7,714 bases of DNA from CAZWLD01 sp964634685 (GTDB lineage: Bacteria > Bacillota_I > Bacilli_A > Acholeplasmatales > JAEDCM01), in the NCBI GenBank assembly GCA_964634685.1, contig CAZWLD010000057.1, positions 1 through 7,714 on the forward strand, given 5' to 3'. Shown piece by piece: positions 5,870-7,714 of the stretch (position 1 is its first letter; each line of letters starts with the position of its first letter). Under the pieces are notes generated by a model. It did not search any database. It was not told the DNA's origin and saw only the letters and a program-made list of their open reading frames with translations. The translations under genes and the position numbers were made by a program.

Positions 5870-6367
5870 GTGAAAAAATTTATTTTGACTTTGTTGTTGT
5901 GCATTATGCCTTTATTTTCCTGTGGTAAAAAGGAAGAAATTAGAGAGTTTGACCAATCTATTGAAATATTCGAAGATGCGAATATTATTTCTAACTATTT
6001 AAAGGCCGCTCGTGAAGAAGGATTTCAATATTACTCATTTTTAGATTTACGGGCTTATGAAACCGAATTAGATGGATATCCAAAAACAAAAAGCTATGGA
6101 TATGGGTATATCGATTTCTTTGATTGTGCCCCTTTTAAGGATAATTTCGATAAAGGTTTAAAAAAATACGCAAATAAGCCTAAAAGCTATCCTGTTATCA
6201 TTATTGATTATGATGGAAGCTATATCGAAGAAGCCATTGAATATTTAAAAGGAAAAGGATATACGAATATAAAGGCTTTTAAGAATGGATTTTTTGATAC
6301 TGAAAATAATTATATTGATCAAATGGGATTTGAGAATTTAAAGAAGCTTGAGAATTGTGGTTGCTAG
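5870..6367 (+). CDS. Rhodanese-like lipoprotein lacking the catalytic cysteine
   Basis: This 165-residue predicted lipoprotein has a signal peptide with lipobox LFSC (Cys18) and a small alpha/beta domain resembling a rhodanese. FLDLRAYETE (57-66) matches the early D-x-R segment. YPVIIIDYDGSYIEEAIEYL (107-126) matches the active-site strand-loop-helix, and GYTNIKAFKNGFF (130-142) matches the terminal strand and Gly loop. Where active rhodaneses have Cys three residues before Gly, this protein has Asp113, so persulfide chemistry at that site is not expected. Other cysteines are Cys86 and a C-terminal NCGC (163 and 165). GTG 5870 directly follows the trmD stop, with AGGAGG (5856-5861) inside the trmD end at 8-nt spacing, so it is in the rimM-trmD operon. 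The fold call is by motif. The function is unknown. Confidence 0.8.
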   Translation: MKKFILTLLLCIMPLFSCGKKEEIREFDQSIEIFEDANIISNYLKAAREEGFQYYSFLDLRAYETELDGYPKTKSYGYGYIDFFDCAPFKDNFDKGLKKYANKPKSYPVIIIDYDGSYIEEAIEYLKGKGYTNIKAFKNGFFDTENNYIDQMGFENLKKLENCGC

Positions 6368-6841
6368 ATGTTACAGTTAAGTCGTAAATGAATTGAAAAA
6401 TGAGAATTATAAAGATTCCTCAAATTCCTCCAAGCCTTCATTTACTAGGAGCTTATGAATTTAGAAAAAAATCATAAGGATTCAAAAAAGATTTCCAATC
6501 TCTTGAAAAACATAAATAAATGTGGATAAAAATAAAAGAATATCTAAAGAGATTTTTTCATTTACCAAGAATGAGAAAAGAAAATATCCTAAAGAATATG
6601 ATTTCTTAATTGAATTATGGGAAAAAATTGGAATGGGAATCAGAAATAGTTGATTCATTATAGATTTGAAAATATCATTCACCAATGTTAATGCTAAATT
6701 GGCTCAAATGGGAATCAAAGTAAAACAAAAGGTAGGAAAATTTAATTCAGAAAAAGGATTCATTGATCACTGAAAGATAAAGAACCTCATATCATCAGTT
6801 AAGTTAAGAAAAGATTTAGATTAATCTGTATTATCAAAATT
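6368..6841. other. 474-bp stretch without an intact gene
   Basis: All three + frames are broken by several stops, and the longest open stretch on the minus strand (about 67 codons, 6482-6685) has no ribosome site and a composition typical of an antisense shadow. Local features are a doubled ATTCCTC (6415-6421 and 6425-6431), a 10-bp palindrome AGATTAATCT (6818-6827) and purine-rich coding-like composition on the + strand. The rhodanese-like gene has no terminator directly after it, so this DNA is probably transcribed as the tail of that operon as far as the hairpin at 6842-6900. Confidence 0.6.
6522..6824 (+). pseudogene. Possible decayed reading frame with two in-frame TGA codons
   Basis: From GTG 6522 one frame reads 43 codons (including KNKRISKEIFSFTKNEKRK and YDFLIELWEKIGMGIRN) to TGA 6651. 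It resumes in the same frame (FTNVNAKLAQMGIKVKQK, GKFNSEKGFID) to TGA 6771, then runs to TAA 6822. The composition is protein-like throughout, but there is no ribosome site at GTG 6522 and I recognise no family. Because intact neighbours use TGG for Trp and rimM stops at TGA, the TGAs are read here as disabling mutations rather than tryptophan. It could also be chance in AT-rich DNA. Confidence 0.3.
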
Positions 6842-6900
6842 ATATCCACCGGAATATTTACTCATCATTTGTGTGAATTTTTTCCGGCGGATATTTTTTT
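6842..6900 (+). terminator. Long-loop hairpin with T-run, probable terminator
   Basis: ATATCC-A-CCGGAA (6842-6854) pairs with TTCCGG-C-GGATAT (6882-6894), 12 pairs with one A/C mismatch. A second helix inside the 27-nt loop, TTTAC (6857-6861) / GTGAA (6873-6877), extends it. Seven T residues follow (6894-6900). It most likely ends transcripts coming from the trmD operon side. It is larger than a usual terminator, so a regulatory RNA or element end is possible. Confidence 0.65.
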
Positions 6901-6943
6901 GCCTAATCACAACTGAATTGTAACATTTTTTTGACAGATTTAA

Positions 6944-6981
6944 TCGATTTTCTTGATTGTACTTGCTATAATTGCTATAAT
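6944..6981 (+). promoter_or_regulatory. Overlapping twin promoters 9 bp apart
   Basis: There are two extended -10 boxes, TGC-TATAAT at 6967-6972 and 6976-6981, from a direct repeat of TTGCTATAA (6963-6971 and 6972-6980). Each has a -35-like hexamer exactly 17 bp upstream: TCGATT (6944-6949) and TTGATT (6953-6958). They probably drive the lipoprotein gene at 7114 with a leader of roughly 125-135 nt. Confidence 0.72.
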
Positions 6982-7087
6982 TGTTATGTGAAATAGTTTT
7001 ACATTCTTGGCTATTTACTAAGATTACCAAAAAGAAAAAATAATTATCTACTACCTCTCTTTAGGTAAAAAAGAAGAAATTTTTCCG

Positions 7088-7093
7088 TATAAT
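7088..7093 (+). promoter_or_regulatory. Possible second -10 box close to the lipoprotein start
   Basis: A perfect TATAAT (7088-7093) lies 8 bp before the ribosome site AGGAGG (7101-7106). It has no TG extension and no convincing -35, so it may be chance in AT-rich DNA. It would give a near-minimal leader, as at the ABC and nfeD genes. Confidence 0.3.
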
Positions 7094-7113
7094 TAATGCA
7101 AGGAGGATTGATT

Positions 7114-7714
7114 ATGACTTTTACAGCAAAAAAATTATTTCTTATTCTGGGAGTGATTTTCTTGAGCGCAATTTGTGTTGGATGTTCTAATGAGACTAGC
7201 GATGGAGTACTAATTAATTTAGATGATGCATATTATTTAGGCAAATTAGACTATGAAGACTTATTAGTTATTTCCGAATATCATAATACAAAAAAATCTA
7301 ACGATAAATTAGAAGAAAAAATTCAAATTAAGATAAAAAAATCATATTTAAAAATGATAGGAAAAGAAAGCGATGTTGATGAAGTTGAAATAGCCAATTA
7401 TTATGGTGTTTATGATAAATGCTATGTAATAATGCTAACAGATAATTCTTCAGATTTACTACCATTTGTAAGAGTTGATTATATAGCAAACGTTGAATTT
7501 ACTTATTCAAATAGTAATGTCATTATGGTTTGGAGTGAAGATTCAATTTGCGATGATGAAAAAATAAAACTCGATTACGTTAAGAAATATCTTATAAGGG
7601 ATTATCCATTGGCAAATATAAATGATGTTCAAATTGAAAACAAAATAGGCATATATAACAGCGCACTAGTACTTTTCGCTACAAATAGTTATGATGAATA
7701 TCTTACTATTAAAG
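7114..7714 (+). CDS. Lipoprotein with a duplicated domain (5' part, runs off the window)
   Basis: The frame is open from ATG 7114 to the window end (200 codons seen), with AAGGAGG (7100-7106) 7 nt upstream. The N-terminus has a Lys pair, a hydrophobic segment and a lipobox-like VGC (Cys24), with Cys rather than Leu at -3. Two copies of one domain follow with a gapless 81-residue offset. Residues 76-114 align with 157-195, sharing K76/K157, Y78-L79/Y159-L160, V91/V172, I93/I174, N95/N176, G98/G179, Y100/Y181, V105/V186 and T109/T190. The core reads VEIANYYGVYDKCYVIM and VQIENKIGIYNSALVLF. Similar D-V-x-I-x-x-Y-x-G-x-Y-x-x-x-V-V segments occur in uncharacterised surface proteins of gut Bacillota (recalled, not searched). 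The function is unknown. ATA isoleucine codons are frequent (about ten), unlike in the flotillin gene. Confidence 0.85.
   Translation, partial: MTFTAKKLFLILGVIFLSAICVGCSNETSDGVLINLDDAYYLGKLDYEDLLVISEYHNTKKSNDKLEEKIQIKIKKSYLKMIGKESDVDEVEIANYYGVYDKCYVIMLTDNSSDLLPFVRVDYIANVEFTYSNSNVIMVWSEDSICDDEKIKLDYVKKYLIRDYPLANINDVQIENKIGIYNSALVLFATNSYDEYLTIK

Noticed and set aside
5674..5904. Minus-strand 76-codon frame over the end of trmD
   Set aside because: It is antisense to well-conserved TrmD sequence, with no start signals.
6482..6685. Minus-strand 67-codon hydrophobic frame
   Set aside because: It is the antisense of Lys/Glu-rich purine DNA, which gives Phe/Leu/Ile-rich shadows. No ribosome site was seen.
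6513..6824. In-frame TGA codons as a sign of TGA = Trp decoding
   Set aside because: Intact genes here use TGG for tryptophan, and rimM ends at a TGA overlapping the trmD start, so TGA is a stop. The broken frame is better explained by decay.
6931..6972. TTGACA (6931-6936) as the -35 for the TATAAT at 6967
   Set aside because: The spacing is 30 bp, too long. Hexamers with 17-bp spacing are available closer.
6821..7030. Minus-strand 69-codon frame
   Set aside because: It crosses the long hairpin and the twin promoters, has no ribosome site and no recognisable protein features.
7051..7067. TACCT/AGGTA hairpin in the lipoprotein leader as a riboswitch or thermosensor
   Set aside because: The stem is only 5 bp, and pairing with the ribosome site is imperfect. 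There is too little to support regulation.

Overview
The window is AT-rich, with every supported gene on the + strand. It looks like chromosomal DNA of a low-GC Gram-positive bacterium (Bacillota/Bacilli or an Acholeplasma/RF39-like relative). The reasons are strong AGGAGG-type ribosome sites, extended -10 (TGn-TATAAT) promoters, lipobox lipoproteins and CCA-encoded tRNAs. TGA acts as a stop (rimM ends in TGA overlapping trmD) and TGG encodes Trp, so this is not a Mycoplasma/Spiroplasma code-4 genome. The lineage is inferred from these traits only.

Layout. (1) 1-88: the last codons of an upstream gene and its terminator. (2) 151-1922: a lipoprotein substrate-binding protein of the NMT1/ThiY/SsuA class overlapping an SsuC-type ABC permease, closed by two tandem copies of one terminator. 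No ATPase gene is adjacent. (3) 1925-4063: inverted repeats, an extended -10 promoter, an NfeD-like (YuaF-type) membrane protein and a flotillin (YuaG/FloT-type), then a strong terminator. (4) 4096-4636: three tRNA genes, Asp(GTC), Arg(TCG) and Pro(TGG). Asp and Arg have their own promoters, and Asp has its own terminator. Between Asp and Arg lies an array of about five copies of a TTTGAAAAAGTG motif, mostly with a 20-bp period. (5) 4659-6367: rimM, trmD and a rhodanese-like lipoprotein, tightly packed and apparently read from the tRNA-Pro side. (6) 6368-7113: about 750 bp with no intact gene. It holds a possible decayed reading frame, a long hairpin ending in a T-run, and overlapping twin promoters made by a 9-bp duplication. 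(7) 7114-end: the 5' part of a second, unrelated lipoprotein with two tandem copies of one domain.

How the genes relate. NfeD and flotillin are classic partners in membrane microdomain organisation. RimM (16S/30S maturation) and TrmD (m1G37 of tRNA) are classic operon partners. Here rpsP and rplS, their usual neighbours, are absent, and a tRNA-Pro carrying G36-G37, the TrmD recognition dinucleotide, sits 22 bp upstream of rimM. The most interesting items are this enzyme-substrate linkage, the 20-bp repeat array (possibly a stranded transposon end), the rhodanese-like lipoprotein whose catalytic Cys is replaced by Asp, and the duplicated-domain lipoprotein at the right edge. I found no clear new multi-gene defence or mobile system.
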